A DNA stretch of 64,000 bases from Niebla homalea (taxonomy: Eukaryota > Ascomycota > Lecanoromycetes > Lecanorales > Ramalinaceae): positions 1,178,001 to 1,242,000 of the forward strand of contig JAHGAU010000011.1 in NCBI GenBank assembly GCA_019925105.1, given 5' to 3'. Positions 1 through 13,600 of this stretch are shown here, in pieces (position 1 is the first letter of the stretch; every line of letters begins with the position of its first letter). A program made the translations under genes and the position numbers. The notes under the pieces were generated by a model. That model saw only the letters and a program-made list of their open reading frames with translations, was not told the DNA's origin and did no database searches.

Positions 1-3000
1 AGTAAAAAGGAAAGAAATATAACGATAAAAATAAACCTATTATAATTAATAAAGGCGTTTAAAATAATAAGAAAATTATTAATAAAATAAATTATTATAG
101 TATATAAATTATAAAACGGGAATTATTTTTTAATATAGCCTTATTAAAGGCGAAAGAAAGGTTAAAGAAATTAAAAAAATAAACCAGTAAAAGGGGGTAT
201 AAAATAATAAAAATATTAAAATAATCCTTTATTATCGCGGTAAACGGGATATATTTAATAAAGTTTATAAGGGAGGAAGGGAAATTATTTTAAAGTAAAT
301 AAAAAAAAAATATAATCTTTTACTTTAAATTAAAAATTATTAATTATAGTTTCTTTTTTATAATAAAAAGATTAAACGTTTTTAATTATATAAAGAAATA
401 CTTTACGGTTATTTTAAGTATAACATTAATAAAAATATATAACGATATCTTTAATAAAGGGATAATAAAAAATAAATCCCTTAAATTAATAAGACTTTAA
501 AACCGGATAGCGGATATTTATTAATACTTTAAATATTAAAAATACGGATATATTATTATAAAATATTTTAATAATATAAAGTACGTAATATATATTAAAG
601 GGTATAATACGTATAAATACGTTAACTTAATAATAAAAAACTTAATGAAAAACGTATTAAAATACGTAACGTATAATAATAATAATTATTTAATATAAGA
701 TTTACGGTATATAATAAAAGTAAAAAAATTTAATATAAAGAAATTAAGATAATAATTAAAATTTAACGTTATAACTTATATAAATTTAAACCGGTAAAAT
801 AATTAAAAACGGTCTTAAAACGTAAACGGAGCTTATTAAACGGGGAAGGGTAAAACGTAATAACTAATAACATAAAGAAGAAAAAGCTTATAATAATATT
901 AACCTTTAAAGCCGGCCGCCTGACCAGGATTATTATCGTAATAAGAAAATTAGGATAAATAACGTTTAACCTTAAAAAGAAACCGTTTATATAAATAAAA
1001 GTTAATAAAAAAAAAGCTTAATGGACATTAATATTTAATATATTTATGCTTTTAAAAATAATATAATATAATGTATACGGAAAAGCAATTAAAGTTATAA
1101 TATTAATATTCAGATTTAAGGAAATAAAGGATATTAATATTATAATAATATAAGAATTATTATATAATTTATATATTTATTTTTTAATTAATTTAAAAGA
1201 TAATTTTTATTTAACCTTTAAGGGTAATAAAATAATACGGATATATTTCTTTATTAATAAAAGGCTAAATATAAATAACTAGGACGTTATTTATTACGGA
1301 GGGAACTTATATATATTCCGGATTATATAAAAAAAGGATATTAAAAATAATTTAAATATTTATAATACGTATAATCCGCTACCGGTTAATAAAAAAAAAT
1401 CCTTTATAATTTTATTACTTAAGGATATTATAGTTATATTTAATAAATACCTTTTAATAAAGGACTTTAATCTTTATTACGTTTAATAAAATAAGGATAA
1501 TTCTATAATTAATTATATTAAATTTAAGGAGCTATTAATAATTATTATATAATTTAATTTTACGTTATTAACGTTAAAAAAAGCTATTATATAAAAAAAC
1601 CGTAAACTTAAGATTATAATTAACTTAATATTTAACTCGGAAGGTATTATTAACTTAATTATAATATATAGACCCTAAAAGGACCTAAAATACAATTCAG
1701 ATTACGTTTTAATATAAACGACTTTAAACTAGTCCGTTAATATAACTCCGCTTCCACCGTTTAAACGAACGTAAAAAACGGTTAAGGAAGTAAAGGTATT
1801 TATAAAGGTAATAAAAATAATATTTTAATTAATAAAGCTTTTTAACTTAATAATAAAGAATAAATTAACCGTTTTATAAAACGGGTAATAAAGGCTTTAA
1901 ACGAAATAATTAACGTTATAATTTTAATAATAAAATTATCTTAAAGAGTTAAAACTTATTAAAATAAAAAGTATATAAAGGTAATTATAAAGGTAAAAGC
2001 GCTTATAAAATAAACTATTAAATATAAAAACCAAAAAACGTTTTAATAATTTAAAAAAGCTTAAAAAGAAAAAAAAAAGAATTATCCAGAAAGTTAAATA
2101 AACATATTTCCGGGCTATAATATATAACTCGGCGGTTTTTTTATAATATTTAAAAGCTAATAAAATACGGTAAAAAATAAAGTAAAAAACTTAAATTTAT
2201 CCTTAAGTTTTTATTTTTAAAAAAATTAAATAATATAATAATGAATACCTTTAACGGTAAAATTAAAACTCTTAAAGGGGCGTTCTTTCCTCCGTTACCG
2301 GAAGTTAACTTAATAAATATTAATAATACGGTATATCCTAAATTAATAATAATAAATAAAATAATAATTTAAGAGATAATAATTAAGGTAATTAATAAAT
2401 TAAAAAAGGATAAGGCCCTTAAACTTAACGGTATATTAAATAAATTCCTATTTATAATAACGTTATTATTTAAAGAAATCTTTACTTATTTATTTTAAGT
2501 TTACTTTAATATAAAATATTATCCCCGTAAATTTAAGGAAATTAAAATAATTATCCTTAAGAAATTAATTAAGTTAAATTACTTAAAGATAAAATTATAT
2601 AGACTTATAATATTCCTTTATACGTTAAAAAAGCTTTAAAAACAATAATTATAAAGATCTTAAATAATTACGTAAAAAAATATAAGCTATTCTTTAATTA
2701 ATAAATAAGGATAAAAAAAAACAGTTAATAAAGACGGCTTTTAAAGGCTTAATTAATAACGTATATACGATATAAAGTTATAAGAAGAAGTATATTATAA
2801 GTCTTCTTTCCCTAAATATTATAAAGGTATTTAATAAAATAAATTGTTAAAAATTACTATATAATTTATGGAAAAAAGGGATCATATTTTTCTTTATAAA
2901 TTAAATAGAAAATTTCTTAAGTAATTAAGCGACGTTAATCAATTTAAAACAGAAAATAAGTACGATAAAATACATAATAATAGGGATTCCCCAGGGATTA

Positions 3001-4907
3001 TTTATTTTTTTAATCTTATTTTTATTCTTTAATAACCTATTTATTAAAAACTTAATAAAATTAAAATAAAAAATTTAAATAAAAAACTTTATTAACAATA
3101 TTTACCTTTTAGTTTATAATGTATTTATTTATATAAACTATTTAAAGTTAAAATAAACTTATAAAGTTTATTTATAATAAATAAAGATATATAAGGTTTA
3201 ATTTATCCCGTATAAATATAAGTTTATTTATATAATAAGGAGTTTAAAGCTATATAATATAATAACTATAATAGATTTAAGTAATATAACGGTAAAACCG
3301 GAAGTTAATATTAGAGTATTTAATTTATAAGTTAATAAGAAATTAGATTAAAAAAATTATATAAAAAAATTTAAAAGAAAATAATTTCATAAGAAAAAGG
3401 CCTTATTTATTTTATGGTATTAATGTAAAAAGCTACCTTATAAAAAGTTAAAACCATTTATTAAGCGGTTATAAAATTTACGATAATATACGTAATAGCT
3501 ATTTAATATATATTTAAGGGTACGTTTAAATATAGGAAAAAGTTTATCCGGCAATTATAAAAGGTTTAAAACCGATATTTAAAAGTAATAAATAAAGTAT
3601 ATAAAGTAATTTTTATCCCGGTATTAAAATCCAAAGTTTTTATATTATTAATAAAGCTAACCTTAAATTAAATAATTATTTAAGCGAAGCTTAAAAAAGT
3701 ATAAACTTAATTACGTTAATAAGAAATAAACGTATTTATTAAAACTATAAAAAGCCTTAAATAAAAAAATATAGAAAAGCAATATTTACCTTTTTTACGG
3801 AAATTAAATTAAAATAAGTTAAAAAAGAAGTTAACTTAATTTACGTTTAAAAAGTTAACGTAAAAGTATATAAACTTTTATTTAAAGCGAAAACGGCGGA
3901 AAAGAAAAAAATTATAAAAACGAAATTAATAGCGATTACCTTATAAACTATAAGGAAATAGATAAAGCGTTAACATAAATATAAAGAATTAATTTTTAAG
4001 GGTAACGGTACCTAGCGTTGGATAATAATAAGGTTATTGATAAGTATTTCCGGCGTTATAAGATTATAAGGAAAAATAATAATACGTTAATAATTTAACT
4101 CCGGATAAATAAAAACGGCCTAGTTTACTTCCTTTTTATTATATACGCTAATAATTAAATTAATATTAATTATAAGTATAAGTATAAATAATAAAAGTAA
4201 GATACCGTATATATATTAATCTCCTATTTATTATTTAAGGAGCTTAAACCGGAATTAATTAAAAAAGCAGGGATTAATAATTATCATTAAATACTTATTA
4301 ATAAAAAGGGTATTAAAGCGGCCGTCAAATTTATAATAATTACGGGTTTATTATTATAATTTAATTTAACCAAGGAAATAAATAAAGTGGTTAAAGATTT
4401 AATTAAAAAACCTCGCTGCTGACCCGGGGGTAAAAAATAGCGGCGGAAAAACTATACCCAGTAGGGGGTTAAAGGGGCTATAAATACCGGAGCGGCATAA
4501 AAAATAATATTATATTAGTTAATAAAGTTATATAATAAAATAATAATAATATATATATCGGCGAAAATATTTAATAATATAATTGGAATTTTAAAATTTT
4601 AATATTAAATAGATTCGTAAAATAACGGAAGAGTAATAAGTTTAAAAATAACCCTTAAGTGGATTTAATCGTAATATTATAGGTTTTCTTAAAAAAAACG
4701 TATAAATAAATTTTTACTTTTTAAACGGCCGTAAATGCTTTTAGTCCTTAAGACGTAAGTAAAAGCTGGGTGGATACCGGTTTTTATTTTTAACGTTATG
4801 GATATCGGGTTTTTATGGTTACCAGTAAGGTTAAATGGCCGAGTATTAGGGAACGCCGGAATTAACTTAGCTAGATCCGTAATATAAATCAATCAATCAA
4901 TCAATCA
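1..4907 (+). mobile_element. LINE copy A (Tad1-like non-LTR retrotransposon), 5' part outside window, RIP-degraded
   Basis: The stretch is about 80% A+T with stops in all frames, and it aligns along its length with LINE B (window position 1 matches about 6,036 in B). Degraded reading frames resemble an AP-endonuclease start near 1,060 (IQYNV-like, then an IQEP-like motif) and a reverse transcriptase at about 2,300-3,300. It ends in an (AATC)n tract at 4887-4907 preceded by TAGATCCGTA, the shared 3' end of all five copies. The following sequence ataatataacgg (4908-4919) is the same satellite site at which LINE B is inserted. If the missing part equals that of B, full length is about 5.8 kb. 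Every coding frame is destroyed. The Tad1 assignment rests on fungal context and domain order, not on a search. Confidence 0.8.
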
Positions 4908-5141
4908 ATAATATAACGGTTAATAAAGTAATAATAACGTTATTTAAAAATAATATTTCATTTTTTTTATCTTTATACTTTCTTTAATTAAAGCTTAAGA
5001 ACGTTATAAAAAATATAATAATCTTATAAAATAAGGAGTAAATTAATAACATAATTACCGTATTAAAAAGGAATAATTATATAATTTTTTTCTTCTTTTT
5101 TTTTTTTATTAAATTATAAACGTTATAATATAATATAACGG
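4908..5141. repeat. RIP-degraded satellite monomer between LINE A and LINE B
   Basis: This single spacer matches the satellite seen better preserved at 28.2-30.2 kb: ataacg(t)tatttaaaaataatatt followed by a pyrimidine-rich stretch, then a block ending in ataatataacgg. The same 12-mer opens the spacer (4908-4919) and closes it (5130-5141), so the spacer is about one repeat period bounded by two LINE insertions at the same monomer position. No gene is visible. Confidence 0.65.
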
Positions 5142-7604
5142 GAAATATATTTTTGATGAGGAGAACTTTTTGAATGGCGACGAATAAAGGGACCTTAGAG
5201 GTCTAAAACGATACGTATACGTATAGCTCTAATAATAATAAGGGAAATATATTAAGTGCGATAAGTAGAAATAACGTGATGGTTAAGAATAAAATGGTAA
5301 ACGGGTAAATAACTTATATTAATAAAAACAGCGACGATACGTACGGGTAATATAATAATAATAAGCCGGATAACGCTTAAAATAAATAAGGGAATTAAGG
5401 TTAATAAAATACACGTATTAAAGCGCATAAAACGCATAATAATAATACGGAGGTAATAAGTAAATAAAAAGGTAAAAAGGCTGGTATAATATTAATAATA
5501 AAAGGTATAAATGGGGGAAAAAGCGGGAAAACCGTAGTAAAAGTATTATTAAGGATATATAAAAGGGAAATAAAGCTGGTAAGGAAAATAAGACCTTAAA
5601 GGACTAAAAGTAAAAAACGGAAATAATATATCGCCCGGTAAATAAGGGCGAAAGGGCGGTAAAAAAGGCAATAAAAGCCTTAGAAGGATTCCTTATAATA
5701 AAATAGAAGGATATTATATTAAAAACCTAACCGATATTATAAATTAAATTAAAAAGCATAAGGGACTTTTATATAAAAGTAGGGGTAAAATTAAGGGAAA
5801 TAAAGCATTTACGGGGCTTTTAAAAGGCGGGAACGAAAACGTTAATAAAAGGTAAAGACGGCAATTTAAGGTTAAGGATATAAAGCGAAAGTATAAAAAT
5901 AATAACCTTTTAAACGAAAGAAAGCTAGGCGGTAAGGGTAATAAAGGGGATATTTACGGTAAAAAATAAAAGGGTAACGGAAAAGAAAATAGCCATATTA
6001 AAAAAGGCGAAGATAATAACGGTCCGCCTATTTAATAATAAAGAAAGGAATATATTACGGAAATAAACCCGCTATAATTAATAAAGGCTTTTAAAATAAC
6101 GATAGAATTATTAATAAAATAGATTATTATAATACGTAAGTTATAAAATAAAAATATCCTCCTTAATATAGCGTTATTAAAAGTAAAGGAAAGCTTAAAA
6201 AGTTTAAAACTTAAATTAATAAAAAAAAATATAAGTTAATTAAAGTTTTAAGGTAATCGTTTATTATTATAATAAATAAAATATGCCTATTACGTTTTAT
6301 AAAAACCGAAAAAGAAACTATATTAAGGAATATAAAAAGGGAGAATATAGTTTTTTATTTAAAACTTAAAATCGTTAATTATAAGCTTTTTTTAATAATA
6401 AAAAGACTTAACTTTTAAAACGCATAAAGAGGTATTTTACCGTTATATTAAACGTAACATTAATAAAAATATATGACAATATTTTAAATAAAAAGATTAT
6501 TAAAAGGGGATCTCTTAAAATAACTTAATTATAAGATAAAACGGCGGACATTTATTAATATTTTAAATATTAAGGTTATAAATATATTATTATAAAATAT
6601 TTTAATATTATAAAATATACGGTTTACGTTAAAGGTTACGATACCTATAAGTATATAAAATTAATAATTAAAGGGCTTATAAAGGGCGTATTTAAATACG
6701 TTATATATAATAGGGAAGGATACTTAATATAAGATTTTAAATATATAATAAAAGCTAGGGAGATTAAATATAAGAAAACTTAAATAACCGTAAAAATCCA
6801 ACGGTATAATATATACGGAATTAATTTAATAAGCTAATTAAAGGTAACCTTAAAATACGAGTTTAATTCATTAAATAATAAAGGGTAAATAGCGGTAATG
6901 GATAAAATAAAGAAAAAGAAGCTTTTTATGATTTTAACTTTAAAGGCCGGTTATCTTACGTCTTTAATAATAATTAAAAAGGTATTAAGCTAGAAAACGT
7001 TTGGCTTTAATAAAAAGTCCGTAATTTAAACGGTATAAATAAGGGAGCCTTTATAAAGATTAATATATAATATATTAACACTTTTAAGAATAATATAATA
7101 TAACGTCTATAATAAGGGAATTAAAGTAATAATATTAATATTTAAGTTTAAAGAAATTAAGGACGTTAATATTATAATAATATAGGAATTATTATATAAT
7201 TTATATATATATTTATTTATTAACTTAAAAAAGGGTTTTATTTAGCCTTTAAGGGGGATAAGATAATTAGAATATACTTTTTATAAATAAGTAACTTAAT
7301 ATAAATAATTAAGATATTACTTATTATAATAAAAACCTTTATATACTCCGTATTATAAGGAAAAAGGACTTAAAGGGCGACCTTAATATTTATAATACGT
7401 ATAACCCGCCGCCGGTTAATAAGGAAAAACCGTTTATAATATCGTTACTTAAAAAGGTTTTAGTTACTTTAAGTGAATATATATTACTTAAAAACTTTAA
7501 CCTATATTATTATATATAAAATAAAGAAGGACGTATAATAAATTATATTAAATTAAATAATTTATTAATAATTACCGCTTAAATTAACCTTTTATTATTA
7601 ATAT

Positions 7605-10600
7605 TGATTGATTGATTGATTGATTTATACTACGGATCTAATTAAGCTAACTCCGGCGTTCCCTAATACTCGGCCATTCAGCCTTATTAATAACCGTAAA
7701 AAAACCTGATATCTTTAACGTTAAAAATAAAAACCGGTATTTACCCAGCCTTTATTCACGTTTTAAAGGCTAAAAGCATTTACGGCCGTTTAAAGAGTAA
7801 AAACTTATTTATATATCTTTTCTAAGAAAACCTATAATATTATAATTAAATCTACTTAAGGGTTACCCTTAAACCTATTATTCTTTTATTACCTTATAGG
7901 TCTATTTAATATTAAAATTTTAGAATTCCGATTATATTATTAAATATCCTTATTAATATATATATTATTGCTATTTTATTTATATGATTTTACCGATTAA
8001 TATAGTATCGTTTCTTATGCCGCCTTAATATCTATAGCCTTTTTAGCCCTTTACTGGGTGCAGTTTTCCCGCCGCTATTTTTTATTTTTAGGTTAACGAT
8101 AAGGTTTCTTAATTAAATCCTTAACTACTTCCTTTATTTCCTTGGCTAGGTTAAATTATAGTAATAAGCCCGTAATTATTATGAATTTAACGGCCGCCTT
8201 AATACCTTTTTTATTAATAAGTATTTAACGATAATCGTTAATCTTTACTTTTTAATTAATCTTAATTTAAGCTCCTTAAATAATAAATAAAAGATTAATA
8301 CGTATATAACGTTTTATTTTCATTATTTATATTTATAATTAACGTTAATCTAATTACCGGCGTATATAATAAAGAGAAAGTAAATTAAGCTATTTTTATT
8401 TATCCGGAGTTAAATTATTAATACGTTATTACCTTTCCTTATAATCCCGTAACGCCGGAAATACTTATTAATAATTTTATTATTATTTAAAGCCGGATAC
8501 CATCGTTTTTAAAGGATTAATTCTTTATATTTATATTAACGCTTTATTTACCTCTTTATAATCTATAGGGTAATTACCGTTAACTTCGCCTTTATAACCT
8601 TTTTCTTCTTTACCGCTTTTACTTTAAGTAAAAGTTCGTATATTCTTATGTTAACTTTTTAAATATAAATTAGGTTAACCTTTTTTTTTAACTTATTCCA
8701 ATTTAACTTCCGGTAAAAAAAAAATATTATTTTTTTACGCTTTCTTATTTAAGGCTTTTTATAGTTTTAATAAATACGTTCGTTTTTTATTAACGTAATT
8801 AAGTTTATACCCTTTTTAAGCTTCGCTTAAATAATTATTTAATCTAAAGTTAACTTTATTAATAATATACCGGAACGGAAGTTACTTTATATATTTTACT
8901 TATTACTTTTAAGTATTAATTTTAAACTTTTTATAATTGCCGGACGGGCTTTTTCCTATATTTAAGCGTACTTTCAGGTACATATTAAATAATTATTGCG
9001 TACGTTATTATAAACTTTATAACCGCTTAATAAACGGTTTTAGCCTTTTATAAGGTAGCTCCCCACGTTAATATTATAAGGTAAATAAAGTTTTCTCCTA
9101 TAAAATTATTTTCTTCTAAACCTTTTTTATATAATCCTTTTAATCCAGTTTCTTATTAACCTATAAGTTAAATACCTTAATATTGGCTTCCGGCTTTACC
9201 GTTATATTATTTAAGTTTATTATAACTATTATATCGTATAATTTTAAGTTTTTTATTATATAAATAAGTTTATACTTATACGGGGCGAATTAAGCTTTAT
9301 ATATCTTTATTTATCGTAAATAGACTTTATAGGCCTATTTTAACTTTAAATAGTTTATATAAATAAACGTATTATAAATTAAAAGGTGAATATCGTTAAT
9401 AAAGCCTTTTATTTAAATCTTTTATTTTAACTTTATTAAGTCTTTAATAAGCGGGCCGTTAAAGAATAAGAATAAGATTAAAGAAATAAGTAACCCCTAA
9501 GGAATCCCTATTATCGCGGGCTTTATTATATTTATCTTCTATTTTAAGTTAATTAATATCGTTTAATTACTTAAGAAACTTTCTATTTAATTTATAAAGA
9601 AAAATAAGACCCTTTTTTTCCGTAAATTATATAATAACCTTTAATAATTTACCTTATTAAACGCCTTTATAATATTTAAAAAAAAGATTTATAACGTATT
9701 TCTTCTTATAATTTTATATTATATATACGCTATTAATTAAGCCTTTAAGAACCGTCTCTATTAACCGTCTTTTTCTTGCTTTTATCTATTGATTAAGGAA
9801 TAGCCTATACTTTTCTATATAATTACTTAGGATTTTCATAATTACCGTTTTTAAAGCCTTTTTTAACGTATAAAGGAATATTATAAGTTTATACGAGTTT
9901 ACCTTTAAATAATCTAATTTAACCGGTTTCTTAAGGATAATCGTTTTAATCTTTTTAAATTTATAAAAATAATATCCTATATTAAAGTAAACTTAAAATA
10001 AGTAAATAAAGACCTCTCTGAATAATAACGTTATTATAGATAAAAACCTATTTAATATACCGTTAAATCCGGGAGCCTTATCCTTTTTTAGCTTATTAAT
10101 TACCTTAATTATTATTTCTTAAATTATTACTTTATTTATTATTATTAATTTAAAATATACCGTATTATCGATATTTATTAAGTTAACTTTTAATAACGGA
10201 GGAAAGAAAGCCTTTTTAAGAGCCTTAATTTTATTATTAAAGGTATTTATTATTATATTATTTAGTCTTTTTAAGGGTAAAAACTTAAGAATAAATTTAA
10301 GTTTCCTATTTTATTCTTTATTGTATTTTATTAATTTTTAAATATTATAAAAAGAAACCGTTAAGTTATATATTATAGCCCGGAAGTACGTTTATTTAAC
10401 CTTTTAAATAATTCTGTTTTTTTCTTTTTAAGCTTTTTTTAATTATTAAAACGTTTCTTAATTTTTATATTTAATAACTTATTTTATAAGCGCTTTTACC
10501 TTTATAGTTACCTTTATATATTCTTTATTTTAATAAGTTTTAATTCTTTAAAACGGCTTTATTATTAAGATTATAACGTTAATTACTTCGTTTAAAGCCT

Positions 10601-13600
10601 TTATTATCCGCTTTATAAAACGGTCGATCTATTCTTTATTATCGAGCCGGGGAAGCTCCGTTAATTAGAATATTACCTTTACCGTTTTTATTAATATTTT
10701 AATTTCTTTAATTATCTTTTACGTTTATTTAAACGGTAAAAGCGGAATTATATTAATAAATTAATTTAAGGTTATTTATATCGGGATGTAATCCGAACCA
10801 TATTTTAGGTCTTCTTAAGGTCCATATATTATAATTAAATTAATAATATTTTCCGAGTTAAATATTAAGTTAATTATGGTCTTAAGTCTATAACTTTTTT
10901 ATATAATAGCCCCTTTTAGCGTTAATAATATAAGGTTAAACCGTATAATAATTATTAATAACTTTTTAAATTCAGTATAATTAATTATATAACCGTCTTT
11001 ATTCTATTAAACGTAATAAAGATTAAAGTCCTTTATTAAAAGGTACTTATTAAATATAATTATAATATCCTTAAGCTGAAACAGAAGGTTCAAGTAGGGA
11101 GCTTTGTTGACGATGTCCACCTCCTCGCCTATAGTACGTCCACTCGTACGAACTGTTTGGAGCTAAAACAGGCCTATGAAGTCTGCTTATAATAAATAAA
11201 GATATATAGGGCTTAATTCGCCCCGCATAAGTATAAGCTCGTTTATATAATAAGGAGTCCGAAACTATACGATATAATAATTATAGTGGACTTAAGTAAT
11301 ATAATAATAAAACCGGAAGTTAATATTAGGGTATTCGGTTTATAAGTTAATAAGAAACTAAACTAAAAGGATTATATAAGAAAGGTTTAAAAGAAAATAA
11401 TTTCGCAAGAAAAAGGCTTTATTTATTTTACGGCGTTAACGTAAAGAGCTATTTTATAGAAAATTAGAAACGTTTATTAAGTGGTTATAAAGTTTACAAT
11501 AACGTATATAATAGCTATTTAATACGTATTTAAGGGTATATTAAAATATAAGAAAGAGCCTGTTTAATAATTATAAAAGGTTTAAAACCGATATTTAAAA
11601 GTAATAAATAAAGTATATAAAACGACTCCCGTCCCGATATTAAAATCCAAGGTTTTTATATTATTAATAAAGTTAACCCTAAATTAAATAATCGCTTAAA
11701 TAAGGCTTAAAAAAGGTATAAACTTAATTACGTTAATAAGAAATAAACGTATTTATTAAAACTATAAAAGGCCTTAAATAAAAAAGCGTAGGAAAAAGTA
11801 CTTACTTTTTTTACGGAAGTTAAATTAGAATAAATTAAAAAAAAGGTCGACTTAACTTACGTTTAAGAAGTTAATATAAGAATATATAAACTTTTACTTA
11901 AAGTGAAAACGGCGGAAAAAAAGAAGACCGCGAAGGTAAAATTAACGGTAATTACTTTATAAATTAAAAAAAAGTAAATAAAGCATTAATATAGATATAA
12001 AGAATTAATCCCTTAAGGGCGATAATACCCGGCGTTAAATAATAACGAGGTTATTAATAAGTATTTTTAATATTACGGGATTATAAAGAAAAGTAATAAT
12101 ATATTAATAATTTAACTTTAAATAAGTAAAAACGGCTTAATTTATTTCATTTTTATCGTATATACCGGTAGCCGGATTAACGTTAACTATAAATATAAAT
12201 AATAAAAATAAAACGTTATATACGTATTAATCTCTTATTTACTATTTAAGGAGCTTAAACCGGGATTAATTAAAAAGTAAAAATTAATAATTATCGTTAA
12301 ATACTTATTAATAAAAAGGGTATTAAAATAACCGTTAAATTTATAATGGTTACGGGCTTATTATTATAGTTTAACCTAGCCAAGGAAATAAAGGAAATAG
12401 TTAAGGACTTAATTAAGAAACCTTATTACCGACCCAAAGGCAGAAAGCAACGGCAGGTAAACTGCACTTAATAAGGGGTTAAGGGGGCTATAGATACCAG
12501 GGCGGTATAAAAGGTAATACTATATTAATTAATAAAGTTATATAAATAAAATAATAATAATATACGTATTAATAAGGATATTTAATAATATAATCGGAAT
12601 TTTAAAATTTTAATATTAAATAGACCCGTAAAATAACGGAAAAGCAATAAGTTTAAAAGTAACCCTTAAGTAGATTTAATCGTAATATTATAGGTTTTAA
12701 ATAAAAAAAACGTATAAATAGATTTTTATTCTTTAAATAACTATAGATATTCTTAGCCCTTAAAACGTAAATAAAGGCTAAGTAAATACTAATTTTTATT
12801 TTTAACGTTATAAATATTAGGTTTTTTACGGTTATTAATAAGGCTAAATAACCGAGTATTAAAGAATGCCGGAATTAGCTTAATTAGATCCGTAGTATAA
12901 ATCAATCAATCAATCAATAATATCCTTAAGTAATGGGATTATAAAGGATTTTTTCTTATTAATTAATAATAAATTATATATATTATAAATATTTAAAATA
13001 CCTTTAATATCCCTTTCTTATATAATCCGGAATATATATAAGTTCCCTTTATAATAAGTAACGTTTTAGTTATTTACATTTAGCCTTTTATTAATAAAGA
13101 AATATATCCGCGTTATTTTATTACCCTTAAAAGCTAAATAAAAACCATCTCCTAGGTTAATTAAAGAATAAATATACGGATTATATAATAACTCCTATAT
13201 CGCTATAATATCGATATCCTTTACTTTTTTAAATTTAAATATCGGTATTATAACTTTAATTATTTCTTTATATACGTTATATTATATTATTTTTAAAAGC
13301 ATAAATATATTAAATATTGACGTCTATCGGGTTTTCTTCGTTAACTTTTATTTATATAAACGGTCTTTTTTAAGGTTAAGTATTATTTATTTTAATCTTT
13401 TTATTATAATAATAATCCCGGTTAAGCGGCTGACTTTAAGGGTTAATATCGTTATAAGCTTCCTCTTTTTTACGTTATTAATTATTACGTTTTACCCTTT
13501 TTTATTTAATAAGCTCCGTTTACGTTTTAAGACCGTTTTTAATTATTTTACCGGTTTAAATTTATATAAGTTATAACGTTAAATTTTAACCGTTATCCTA

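Noticed and set aside
4689..5437. Open frames on the minus strand at 4689-4892 and 5252-5437
   Set aside because: They are antisense to LINE A and LINE B; A+T drift removes C and G and leaves accidental hydrophobic frames.
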